This document shows positions 51,938 through 60,041 of a stretch of 64,000 nt of DNA, in pieces. The translations under genes and the position numbers were made by a program. The notes under the pieces were generated by a model, which did no database searches, was not told the origin of the DNA, and saw nothing but the letters and a program-made list of their open reading frames with translations. The stretch's first letter is position 1, and each line of letters begins with the position of its first letter. Source of the DNA: Terriglobia bacterium (lineage in GTDB: Bacteria; Acidobacteriota; Terriglobia; Terriglobales; Acidobacteriaceae). The stretch spans positions 1 to 64,000 of the forward strand of contig JAIQGE010000005.1 of the NCBI GenBank assembly GCA_020072815.1. Reading direction: 5' to 3'.

Positions 51938-53410
51938 CTGCTTCCTTATATACACATTGGCAGGTTTTTTGATCTGCCCACCTTCGGCCTGTTCATGTGC
52001 CTGGCGTTCGTGGCCGCTTACTTCGCCCTGGACGCCGAAATCAAACGCCGCAAGCTCAGCCTGGATACCTACAGCGTCGTCGCTTACGTGGCGCTGGCCG
52101 GAATCCTGGGCGCCAAGCTGTGGCACATCATGGACACGCCGGCGGACCGTCCAACGCTGGACTTGCTCTTCAGTTGGCAGGTGTTCGGCTGGTTCCGCGG
52201 CGGCTTTGCCTGGTTCGGCGGGTTCGTCGCCGGCATCGCCACACTGCTGCTGATCGCCCGCCGCCATCGCGTCAACCTTCTTGCCATGCTCGATCTTTCC
52301 AGCTCCGCGGCGGCCATTGGTTACGCCGTGGGCCGCATCGGCTGCCTCGTCTCCGGCGACGGCGACTACGGCATTCCCACCAACGTGCCCTGGGGCATGG
52401 CGTTTCCCAACGGGCTGGCCCCGACCACGCAGGCCTGCGTGAACTGGAAAGACGCCGTGCATCCTCTGGGATGGCCGGCAGATTGCGCCGTTCATCCCAC
52501 GCCGATCTACGAATTCCTGGCCGGCGTGCTCATCTTCTGGTACATCTGGCGGCGCGGCACGCGCGCGCTGCGGACTCCGCTCGGCCCGGGCGTGATCGTA
52601 GGCGAGTTCCTCATCCTCAGCGGCCTGGAACGTTTTCTCGTCGAGTTCATCCGCATCAACCCGCGTGTGATCTTCATTCCGATCGCGCCGCATGCGGCGC
52701 TGGGCATGAGCAACGCGCAGTTCACCGCGCTGCTGTCCATCGTCGCCGGAATCATCATTCTTCTTTTTGCGAGGTGGCGATTTCGCCGCGTTGACCCCGT
52801 CCACAAAGTCCTGGACCACGTAACCCAGCATGGAAACGAAGTAAAACCGGAATATCATCGCGCCACCCCGGAGTGTCCCCACCCGGAGCGCTGGAGAATG
52901 TTTGACACCATGACCGCTGAAGTTGAAGTCCTGGAATTCCTGCGTTGCCTGGTCACCACCGTCAAGCCCAACATCATTGTTGAAACCGGAACGTTTCTGG
53001 GCGTGAGCACCGTGTACATGGCGGAAGGCCTCAAGCAAAACGGCTTCGGCAAGATCATCACCTGCGAGCCTGACCCGGAAGTGTTTGCCAAAGCCAAAGA
53101 GAAGATCGCGGCCTCAGGCTTGTCCAAGTGGGTGGACTCCCGCCAGCAGTCTTCGCTGGAGATCAAGGTCAGCGGGACGATTGATATGCTGTTTTGCGAT
53201 TCGGTGGTGGAGCTGCGCGAACAGGAAGTCCGCCACTTTCTTCCGCAGGTAAATCCCACGGGCCTGGTCCTGATGCACGACGCCAGTTCGCACCTCAAGA
53301 CCGTGCGCGACGCGGCGCTCAAACTGGAACAGGAACAACTGATCTCCGTTGTCCTACTGCCGACGCCGCGCGGGTTAGTGATCGCACAGAAGAAGGAAGG
53401 ACGGAAGTAA
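51938..53410 (+). CDS. Lgt-like diacylglyceryl transferase fused to a class I SAM methyltransferase
   Basis: The protein is 490 residues from an apparent CTG start at 51938, or 471 from ATG 51995. Residues about 1-285 form an Lgt-type membrane protein: LPYIHIGRFFDLPTFGLF, FRGGFAWFGGFVAGIATLL, the signature GRIGCLVSGDGDYG, and HPTPIYE. The normal Asn of the Lgt signature is Cys here, so true prolipoprotein transferase activity is uncertain. Residues about 300-490 form a Rossmann methyltransferase (NIIVETGTFLGVSTVYMAEGL, IITCEPDPEVFAKA, IDMLFCDSVVELREQE, GLVLMHDASSHLK). The two parts are joined in one frame without a stop. The CTG is preferred because its product has the family N-terminus and AGGAGA lies just before it. 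Confidence 0.85.
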   Translation: MLPYIHIGRFFDLPTFGLFMCLAFVAAYFALDAEIKRRKLSLDTYSVVAYVALAGILGAKLWHIMDTPADRPTLDLLFSWQVFGWFRGGFAWFGGFVAGIATLLLIARRHRVNLLAMLDLSSSAAAIGYAVGRIGCLVSGDGDYGIPTNVPWGMAFPNGLAPTTQACVNWKDAVHPLGWPADCAVHPTPIYEFLAGVLIFWYIWRRGTRALRTPLGPGVIVGEFLILSGLERFLVEFIRINPRVIFIPIAPHAALGMSNAQFTALLSIVAGIIILLFARWRFRRVDPVHKVLDHVTQHGNEVKPEYHRATPECPHPERWRMFDTMTAEVEVLEFLRCLVTTVKPNIIVETGTFLGVSTVYMAEGLKQNGFGKIITCEPDPEVFAKAKEKIAASGLSKWVDSRQQSSLEIKVSGTIDMLFCDSVVELREQEVRHFLPQVNPTGLVLMHDASSHLKTVRDAALKLEQEQLISVVLLPTPRGLVIAQKKEGRK

Positions 53411-53442
53411 AGATTGAGTAAATGAGTAATTTGGTAATTGGG
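53411..53442. repeat. 32-bp direct repeat, copy 1 (upstream of glycosyltransferase)
   Basis: This AT-rich unit with spaced GGTAA words lies just after the Lgt-like stop. It matches 54259-54290 at 29 of 32 positions and 55721-55750 more weakly. Confidence 0.8.
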
Positions 53443-53507
53443 TAAATTTGGCACAGGGTTGTCCTACGGTTTTTGATCTGCCGCAAGCTCCTGTTATCCT
53501 TCCGCGC

Positions 53508-54269
53508 ATGACTCTCTCAGTGTGCATCATTACTCTGAATGAGGAAGCCAACATCGTCCGCACGCTGGACAGCGTGAAAGGCATTGCGGACGAAATCATT
53601 GTGGTGGACTCCGGCAGCACGGACAAAACCGTGGCCCTGGCGCAGGCGCGCGGCGCGAAAGTCTTTACCGAGCCGTGGAAAGGATTCGCCGCGCAGAAAA
53701 ATTCGTCGCTGGCCAAGGCGACCTGCGACTGGATTCTGTCGCTCGATGCCGACGAAGAAGTCAGCCCGGAACTCGCCCGGAGCATCAAGGCGTTGTTAAC
53801 GACAAGTTCGCCTGCGGGGTTTGCCGGTTACAAGATGAATCGCCGCAACATGTACATGAAGCGCTGGATCAAGCACAGCGGCTACTATCCCGACCCCAAG
53901 CTGCGGCTGATCAAGCGCGGCGCGGCGGAATTTGAGTTGCGCGCCGTGCATGAAGACATGAAGATGGCCGGGCCGCTCGGCCACCTGGACGGCGACATGA
54001 TTCACCACGCTTATCCCACGCTGGAAAGCTTCATCGAGCACGCTAACCGTTATTCAACTCTGGGCGCGCAGATGGTGGTGGAGAAGCGTCCGGTGGGCTT
54101 CAGCTTTATCAATATCGTTCTGCGTCCAATGGTGCGTTTTCTCTACAGCTACATTTTCCGTCTCGGCTTCCTCGACGGCCGCGAAGGCCTGCTGGTGCTG
54201 ATGACCCACGCCGCGTACGTGAGCTGGAAGTATGCCAAGGCGTGGGAAATGTCAAAGAAGATTGGGTAA
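53508..54269 (+). CDS. Family 2 glycosyltransferase (LPS-core-type)
   Basis: This 253-residue GT-A glycosyltransferase has LSVCIITLNEEANIVRTLDS, the EIIVVDSGSTDKT nucleotide-sugar motif, the DADEE metal-binding motif and a W-x-x-x-S-G-Y-Y-P-D acceptor region. A C-terminal hydrophobic helix suggests membrane association. This layout is close to WaaE/KdtX-type glucosyltransferases that decorate LPS core, but the sugar is not certain. ATG 53508 is used; TTG 53448 is an in-frame alternative. The gene is bracketed by 32-bp direct repeats, the second of which contains its stop codon. Confidence 0.88.
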   Translation: MTLSVCIITLNEEANIVRTLDSVKGIADEIIVVDSGSTDKTVALAQARGAKVFTEPWKGFAAQKNSSLAKATCDWILSLDADEEVSPELARSIKALLTTSSPAGFAGYKMNRRNMYMKRWIKHSGYYPDPKLRLIKRGAAEFELRAVHEDMKMAGPLGHLDGDMIHHAYPTLESFIEHANRYSTLGAQMVVEKRPVGFSFINIVLRPMVRFLYSYIFRLGFLDGREGLLVLMTHAAYVSWKYAKAWEMSKKIG

Positions 54270-54290
54270 ATGGGTAATTTGGTAATCGGG
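54259..54290. repeat. 32-bp direct repeat, copy 2 (over the glycosyltransferase stop)
   Basis: It matches 53411-53442 with three mismatches and includes the last codons and the TAA of the glycosyltransferase gene. Confidence 0.8.
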
Positions 54291-54380
54291 AAACTGTTCA
54301 GCACAAGCAAGCGCGGGCCCTTGGTTTCTGCTTGGCGGCTGCCAAACCACTGCGGCAAACTCCACGACATACCTAAAGAA

Positions 54381-54400
54381 TTGTCATCTTGAGCGGAGCG
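54381..54400. repeat. Dispersed inverted-repeat element, left end
   Basis: The TGTCATCTTGAGCGGAGCG-type start is followed by about 180 bp of non-coding DNA with further short repeats (CGAGTCGAAAGATCCC). Elements beginning TGTCATCCTGAGCG are frequent in intergenic DNA of environmental bacteria (known). The 54270-54580 gap has no gene. Confidence 0.5.
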
Positions 54401-54580
54401 CCGATACGCGCTTATTCGCTAACTGCGGTGACGGGCGCGAGTCGAAAGATCCCGAAGATGTTGGATCATCAAATGCAGCGGCGGGGCGTTCTCCCAAAGA
54501 GCGTCGAGAAAAACTCCTTCAACCTGCATGGCGGTAAAACCTTCCCGAGATTCTTCGACTCGCCCCTCGCTGCGTGCTCT

Positions 54581-55048
54581 CTACGCTGCGGCCTTTCTGG
54601 CGACACGCGCGGCTCTCGCCGGTGAACTGATCGCGGCCAGGGCTTTGCAGATTTCGCTGTCTTTCGCCGCTTTCATGCGTACGATGTCATCCAGAGAGAG
54701 GATGCCCACCACTTCATAGTTGCGGTCCACCACGGGAAGACGGCGCACCTTGGCCCGTCCCATACGCTTCAGGACCAGGTCCACTCTCTCCGCCGGCGTG
54801 CAAATGGTAAGTTCTCTGGACATGCAATCATCCACTGTTACGGATCCAGGGTCTTTGCCGGGGACGAGCACTTTGAGGCAAAGATCGCGGTCCGTGACCA
54901 CTCCGACGAGCTTGGCATGCTGGCTGATCTTTTCCGTTACGGGAACGATGCCGACGTCAAAGCGCGACATCAACTCAGCGGCAACATAAATGGCGTCTTT
55001 GGGAAAACAGCATGCAGGCGCTCTGGTCATAATGTCCTGGACTTTCAT
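54581..55048 (-). CDS. Tandem CBS-domain protein
   Basis: This 155-residue protein has two CBS motifs: residues 1-66 (VQDIMTRAPACCFPKDAIYVAA, GVVTDRDLCLKVL) and about 70-132 (VDDCMSRELTICTPAERVDLVL, RLPVVDRNYEVVGILSLDDIV). Its tail is basic and Ala-rich. CBS pairs bind adenine nucleotides and act as energy or redox sensors. GAGGAGG lies about ten nt before ATG 55048. It is a single gene, flanked on both sides by ends of a dispersed inverted-repeat element. Confidence 0.92.
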   Translation of the reverse strand: MKVQDIMTRAPACCFPKDAIYVAAELMSRFDVGIVPVTEKISQHAKLVGVVTDRDLCLKVLVPGKDPGSVTVDDCMSRELTICTPAERVDLVLKRMGRAKVRRLPVVDRNYEVVGILSLDDIVRMKAAKDSEICKALAAISSPARAARVARKAAA

Positions 55049-55280
55049 ACGGTAACCTCCTCAGGCGGCGGTCGCGGACCCGCGCCGCGTGTCGCCAACC
55101 TGCATTGATCATCGTCCGGGCCGAGAGGTTATGCTGTGCGCGCCGTTACAGGGAGGTGTGATAAAGAAGATTGCCAGAATTGCCAAAAGTGCATGGTGTG
55201 AAGACACTGTAGGAGCATGGTGATGGGAAGCATCCTCGGGGTCCTTCCACGCGCCCTCAGCCCGCCGGGGCGGGACTCAG

Positions 55281-55300
55281 GCTCGGTCAGGATGACAGGC
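55281..55300. repeat. Dispersed inverted-repeat element, right end
   Basis: Read on the minus strand it gives CCTGTCATCCTGACCGAGC, matching the left end at 54381 at 15 of 19 positions in inverted orientation. The CBS-domain gene lies between the two ends. Confidence 0.45.
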
Positions 55301-55720
55301 GTTAAGATTCTTTGAGGCTGTACCCGACAACCGCCCCGAATTGACCTTCAGGACACTTGACAGGCGTGCGCACAGATGAACTTCTTCGCGCTTTTCTGAG
55401 CGAATAAAATACGGTACAATGCGAATACGGTACTTAGTATTTAGTAGTTGGCACTTGGCAAAATCCGCAAAATGCGGGCCGCGCCGCCCAGGCGGCGGGG
55501 AAATGGTCTTTGACAAAAAAAGCAATCAGCAGTCAGCATTCAGCTAAGGCAAAAGCACAAAACCCGTCGATTACCTCAAAGCAGGCAGAGAGCGTAAAGA
55601 ATGAATGACTTAGAGCTGGATTTTACTGATGAGTAAACAGTTGGGTGACCGTTGGGTCGAATGGAATAAACCCTTTGCTTTTAACAACGGAAGCAGGGGA
55701 GGGGTGGGGTGGGGAGTAAC

Positions 55721-55750
55721 AGATTGGTGATTACGAAATTGGTAATCGGG
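55721..55750. repeat. 32-bp direct repeat, degenerate copy 3
   Basis: The unit is about two bases shorter than the other copies; the last 13 bases match copy 2 exactly. Confidence 0.55.
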
Positions 55751-55851
55751 TGATTGAAAGGCAAGAGCCTACCGGATCATCGCTAAGATCGGAAAGGCAA
55801 AACCCTACCGCTGATCCACGGCAGGCCGGGACAGGTTAACACTATCGATGC

Positions 55852-56520
55852 TTACTTCGGCTTGGCCAGCGCGTCAGAGAGCAACTGGGCTTTCACCGCC
55901 AGGTTGTAGGCGCGCACCTGGTCGTTGTTCTTGGAGGCTTCGCGGCTCTGCGCGATGAATGCCTTGATCTGCGTGACCACGTCTTCTTCGTCCTTGGAGA
56001 GCTGGCGCTTGAGGCCGTTGAGATTGTTCTCCGCGGTTTGCAGGAGGTGGTCGGTGGCCGCCTGATCATGCGTCGCGTCGCTCTTCACCGGGCCGGGCGC
56101 AAGACTGGCCAGAGGCGCGGACGCGGAGTCCGGTTTCGCTGGAAGCGTGTTCCTGGCTTCCTGGGTTGCGGGAGTAGCCGTGGGCTTTTCCTGGGGAGTC
56201 GGCGTGGGCGCGGGCTTCTTGGCGACTGGACGCGGCTTGCGCGGCAGCGGTTTCTTGTCCGGCTTCTTCTGAGCGGTTTGCGCCTGCTCGGTTTGCGGGG
56301 TCTCTTGCGCCGGCTGGCCCGCGGTGGCGGACTGCGGCGGCGCCGGTTCCGGCGGAGCAGGCGTGGGAGAAGCTACTGGCGGAGGCGCTGTTGCCGTGGT
56401 CTGCGCCGGCTTCTTCTGGAAGCAGCCGCTGCACACCAGCAGCGCGAACACCAGCAGCGTGGACGTCGGCAGCCGGAACAATAGCAAACCAGGGCCCGGT
56501 TTGATACGAAGTGGCTTCAT
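55852..56520 (-). CDS. Lipoprotein with Pro/Lys-rich linker and helical C-terminus
   Basis: This 222-residue protein has an N-terminal lipoprotein signal (TLLVFALLVCSGC, with the lipidated Cys at about 33) and a long Pro/Ala/Lys/Thr-rich linker. A C-terminal helical domain (ATDHLLQTAENNLNGLKRQL, AYNLAVKAQLLSDAL) resembles short coiled-coil envelope proteins. The ATG overlaps the histidine kinase stop (ATGA), so it is produced with the two-component system and may be its envelope sensor or output. No catalytic motif is present. Confidence 0.82.
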   Translation of the reverse strand: MKPLRIKPGPGLLLFRLPTSTLLVFALLVCSGCFQKKPAQTTATAPPPVASPTPAPPEPAPPQSATAGQPAQETPQTEQAQTAQKKPDKKPLPRKPRPVAKKPAPTPTPQEKPTATPATQEARNTLPAKPDSASAPLASLAPGPVKSDATHDQAATDHLLQTAENNLNGLKRQLSKDEEDVVTQIKAFIAQSREASKNNDQVRAYNLAVKAQLLSDALAKPK

Positions 56521-58412
56521 GTCTTGCTGACCGAATCCTCGGAAGGGACGCGGCGCGGTTGTTCCATTGTAGTGGATTCTGCCAGGGGAAAGCGCAGGTA
56601 AAAAGTGGTCCCATGGTCGGCGATGGAGGTGAACTCCAGCGAGCCGTGATGCAACTGCACCACGCGGTACGCCATGGCCAGGCCAATGCCGCTGCCGCCT
56701 TTTTTGGTGGTGAAATACAAGTTAAAAATCTTGTCGCGCAGGTCGGCCGGAATGCCGCTGCCGTGGTCGCGGATGGAAATCAACGCGCCTTCAGTTTCGC
56801 GGCGCGTGGTCACCCGCAGGGCGCCTCCATCCGGCATGGCTTGGACTCCATTGAGCACAATGTTCAGCACCGCCTGCTTGACCAGGTCAACGTCAACCCG
56901 CGCGGGCAGCGGGTCCTGGGAGGTCTTGCGTTCAATGCGCACGTCGTGCTGCGCCGCCGCGGGGGCGGCCAGGGCCACCACTTCATCCACCAGTTTGTGC
57001 AGGTCAATCTCCGTCAGCCGCAGGTCCACCGGACGGGTAAAGTCCACCAGGGTCTGCACCACGCGGTCCAGCCGCTGGATTTCACTGCCGATCACGTCCA
57101 TGTGGCGGCGCGTGTCGGGATCAATGTCCTTCAATTTCTGGCGCAGGACTTCCAGGTGCACCACGATGGCGTTGATGGGATTTTTGACTTCATGGGCCAC
57201 GCCGGAGGTGAGTCTTCCAATGGCCGCGAGGCGGCGCGACAACTCGATCTCATCTTCAATGCGGTGCACCGACTCAGAGTCGCGCAGCGTGAGCAGCGCG
57301 CCAATGCGTTCGCCGCGTTCCTCGATGAAGTCCAGTGACACCTGCACGATGTGGCCGTTCTTGGCTTCCACTTCTTCCTGGCCCACCGGCTGGTGGTTGT
57401 TGAAGGCATCCAGGACCATCCGGCCCAACGGCGATTCGGTGGAAAAAATCTGCGATGGATAGCTGCCCAGCATTTCTCCGCGCGCCCGGCCGACAAAGCG
57501 CTCCACCGACGCGCTGACCAGTACCGCGCGAAAGTCGCTGGTGAACAGCATGACGCCATCCTGCAGGTTGGCCATCATCTGGTCCAGGTTCTCTTTCAGG
57601 GCGGAGAAGACTTCCTTCACGTCGCGCACCTGGCGGCCCAGCCGTTCAATCTTGTGGGAGACCGCGCCGTATTCGTCCGAGCGCTGCGGCAGAGAGAGGG
57701 TGGGCTCGGCTTGGCCGGAGGTCAGCAAGTCCAGGCGGCGGCTGATGGCGCTTAGCGGACGCAGAGTGAGACTGGAAACCAGCACAGAGAGAAAGAGAGA
57801 AACCAGGATTGCGCCGCCCGATACCTGCAGCGCGCGTTTCATCTGCTTCTTCACTTCGTTCTGCAGCAGGATGGTGGAGACGGCGATCCTTACTTCGCCG
57901 AAGGGCGCGCCACCGCGTTGCAGAGGCATGGTGTAGTCGTAAAACTGGATCGGCCCGTTAATCATTCTGAGCTGGTCGCGAAAGTTGGCTTTCACCAGGG
58001 TAGAAAGGTCTTTGCGCCGCGAGATGGTCTTGCCCAACAGGGCTGGGTTGGAATGCGACAGCACGTAGCCATCGGTGTCAGTAATGGCAGCGTCATAGAA
58101 ATCGGGCCGGTAGCTCAGCCACGATTCCAGCAGCGAGTTGACCGCCGTGTCGGTTTCCAGCAAGTCTTTCAACGCGGCGTTGACCTGTTCCGGGTCCTTC
58201 ACGTTGATACGGGTGTCTCGCAGGTCCACCTGCAGGGCATTTTGCGCGGCGGCGACGACTTGGTACGCGGTGGCTTCCGCTTCTTTGTTGGTTTGCTCAA
58301 TCCGCTGGTGGACCAGCTCGTAGATGTACACGCCCGCCATGGCGGCCACAATCACCACCACCATGCCAGTGATGGCGAACACCAGTTTGGTTTTCAGGCG
58401 CAAGGTGGGCAT
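56517..58412 (-). CDS. Membrane sensor histidine kinase, NtrB/ZraS-like
   Basis: This 631-residue kinase has helix 1 at about 10-33, a periplasmic sensor (about 34-190, with FYDAAITDTDGYVLSHSNPALLGK), helix 2 (ILVSLFLSVLVSSL), a HAMP linker, and a PAS-like domain (MANLQDGVMLFTSDFRAVLVSA). The HisKA H-box is SGVAHEVKNPINAI, and the ATPase boxes are NIVLNGVQAM, DHGSGIP and GGSGIGLAM. It phosphorylates the sigma-54 activator encoded just upstream. The sensor pattern resembles Cache-type domains; its ligand is unknown. It is 8 nt from the regulator and overlaps the lipoprotein gene. Confidence 0.92.
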   Translation of the reverse strand: MPTLRLKTKLVFAITGMVVVIVAAMAGVYIYELVHQRIEQTNKEAEATAYQVVAAAQNALQVDLRDTRINVKDPEQVNAALKDLLETDTAVNSLLESWLSYRPDFYDAAITDTDGYVLSHSNPALLGKTISRRKDLSTLVKANFRDQLRMINGPIQFYDYTMPLQRGGAPFGEVRIAVSTILLQNEVKKQMKRALQVSGGAILVSLFLSVLVSSLTLRPLSAISRRLDLLTSGQAEPTLSLPQRSDEYGAVSHKIERLGRQVRDVKEVFSALKENLDQMMANLQDGVMLFTSDFRAVLVSASVERFVGRARGEMLGSYPSQIFSTESPLGRMVLDAFNNHQPVGQEEVEAKNGHIVQVSLDFIEERGERIGALLTLRDSESVHRIEDEIELSRRLAAIGRLTSGVAHEVKNPINAIVVHLEVLRQKLKDIDPDTRRHMDVIGSEIQRLDRVVQTLVDFTRPVDLRLTEIDLHKLVDEVVALAAPAAAQHDVRIERKTSQDPLPARVDVDLVKQAVLNIVLNGVQAMPDGGALRVTTRRETEGALISIRDHGSGIPADLRDKIFNLYFTTKKGGSGIGLAMAYRVVQLHHGSLEFTSIADHGTTFYLRFPLAESTTMEQPRRVPSEDSVSKT

Positions 58413-58420
58413 GCGGGTGT

Positions 58421-59815
58421 TTAGCTGGCGGCTTCGCTGGCCACGCCGGCGTTGCCATACTCCTTGAGTTTATTGTGCAACGTTTTCAGGCTGATGCCCA
58501 GAATTTCCGCGGCCCGGGTCTTATTGTTATTGGTCGCGGCCAGGGTCTTGAGGATCAGCATCTTTTCCGCTTCGCCCACGGTGGTGCCCACTTCCATGCG
58601 GATGCCGTCACCATCGCCGGTGGAAATCTTCAGGCTGCTGCTGCCAAAGTTGGGCGGAAGATGGCTCTGCTCCACCACGCTGCCCTGGCAGACGATGACC
58701 GCGCGTTCCAGCGTATTGCGCATCTCGCGCACGTTGCCCGGCCAGTTGTAGCTGGAGAAAATCTGCAGCACCGCGTCATTCACACCGGCCACGTTGCGAT
58801 TGTGCTTGGCGTTCATGTCGTTCAGCAACGCTTCCACCAGTTGCGGGACGTCTTCTTTGTGCTCGCGCAGCGGCGGCATGTGGATGGTGAAGACGTTCAG
58901 GCGATAGTAGAGGTCGCCGCGCAATTCGCCCCGGGCCACAGCCTCCTCGGGTACCTTGTTGGTGGCGGCGAGCACGCGGACATCCACCGGAGTTTCCACT
59001 TTGCTGCCCAGGCGGCGCAATTTGCGCTCTTCCAGCACACGCAGAAGCTTGGCCTGCGTGGGCGCCGGCATTTCACCGATTTCATCCAGCAACAACGTGC
59101 CTTCTTCAGCCAGTTCAAAGCAACCAGCGCGGCGTTCCACCGCTCCGGTGAACGCGCCTTTCTCGTGGCCAAAAATCTCGCTTTCAATCAACGTTTCCGG
59201 AATGGCCGAGCAGTTGATGGCCACAAACGGCTTGTTTTTGCGCGGGCTAAGGTCGTGAATGGCCCGCGCCACCATTTCCTTCCCGGTGCCGCTTTCCCCG
59301 GTGATCAGTACGGACGCCGTGCTGGGGGCCACCATCTCCACCATGCGGAAGATTTCCTGCATGGCCTTGGACGAGCCGACCATATTCCCGAAGACTCCGG
59401 TGTCCCGCAGCTTGCGGCGCGTGGCTTCCAACTCGATCGTGGTGCCGCGCTGGCGCGCGGCGTTTTGCAGGATCTGCTTCAGCCGCGAAGGCTCCACCGG
59501 CTTTTGAATGAAGTCATAAGCGCCGGCCTTCATGGCGTCCACGGCGATGTCAATACTGCCTTGCGCGGTGAGCAGGACCACGGCAATCGGTTTCGGCTGC
59601 TCGGCCAGGCGCTGCAAGAGTTCGATGCCGTTCATGCGCGGCATCTTGTAGTCGGTGACCACGATTCCCGGCGACCACGCAGCCACTTTGTCCAGGCCTT
59701 CCAGTCCGTCTTTGGCCGTCTCTGTGCGGTAGCCCCAGGCTGTAATCAATTCCGCCAGCCCGGTCCGTTCGTTTTCTTCGTCCTCCACAACGAGGACTTT
59801 CTCCTGAGTACTCAA
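58421..59815 (-). CDS. Sigma-54-dependent response regulator, NtrC family
   Basis: This 464-residue protein has a receiver domain (VLVVEDEENERTGLAEL, phospho-Asp in VVTDYKMPRMNG, Lys in DFIQKPVE). The AAA+ domain shows Walker A GESGTGKEM, the sigma-54-contacting GAFTGA loop, Walker B LLLDEIGEM and the arginine-finger region. A Fis-type DNA-binding tail reads TRAAEILGISLKTLHNKLKEY. It begins at TTG 59815 with AAGGGG just upstream. It is the first gene of the regulator-kinase-lipoprotein operon. The sigma-54-type promoter at 29252 is a possible but unproven target. Confidence 0.94.
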   Translation of the reverse strand: MSTQEKVLVVEDEENERTGLAELITAWGYRTETAKDGLEGLDKVAAWSPGIVVTDYKMPRMNGIELLQRLAEQPKPIAVVLLTAQGSIDIAVDAMKAGAYDFIQKPVEPSRLKQILQNAARQRGTTIELEATRRKLRDTGVFGNMVGSSKAMQEIFRMVEMVAPSTASVLITGESGTGKEMVARAIHDLSPRKNKPFVAINCSAIPETLIESEIFGHEKGAFTGAVERRAGCFELAEEGTLLLDEIGEMPAPTQAKLLRVLEERKLRRLGSKVETPVDVRVLAATNKVPEEAVARGELRGDLYYRLNVFTIHMPPLREHKEDVPQLVEALLNDMNAKHNRNVAGVNDAVLQIFSSYNWPGNVREMRNTLERAVIVCQGSVVEQSHLPPNFGSSSLKISTGDGDGIRMEVGTTVGEAEKMLILKTLAATNNNKTRAAEILGISLKTLHNKLKEYGNAGVASEAAS

Positions 59816-60041
59816 AGGTTCCCCTTTTTAGAAAGATTACACCAGTCCGGCGCTTTCCGGGCAGCCTGGAGCCGCCTTCGTACACCGCCGCACAGCGCCT
59901 TGGCAACCATCACTTCGCGCAAATTTTCCCGGGAAAAGCCGCTATTTAACAGGGTAGACTCTTTTGGGCGAATCTGCATCCTTGTAGAGACCAGCGACCC
60001 GGCCGCTCGAGCACCGGGATTTTCGCCAGGAGAACCCATAT

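Larger units (their letters stand above)
55049..55851. other. Gene-free region with repeat ends
   Basis: There are about 800 bp without a convincing gene. It holds the right inverted end of the dispersed element (55281-55300), a third degenerate copy of the 32-bp direct repeat (55721-55750) and low-complexity G-rich DNA (about 55696-55718). The short frames here have no family sequence. Confidence 0.6.
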
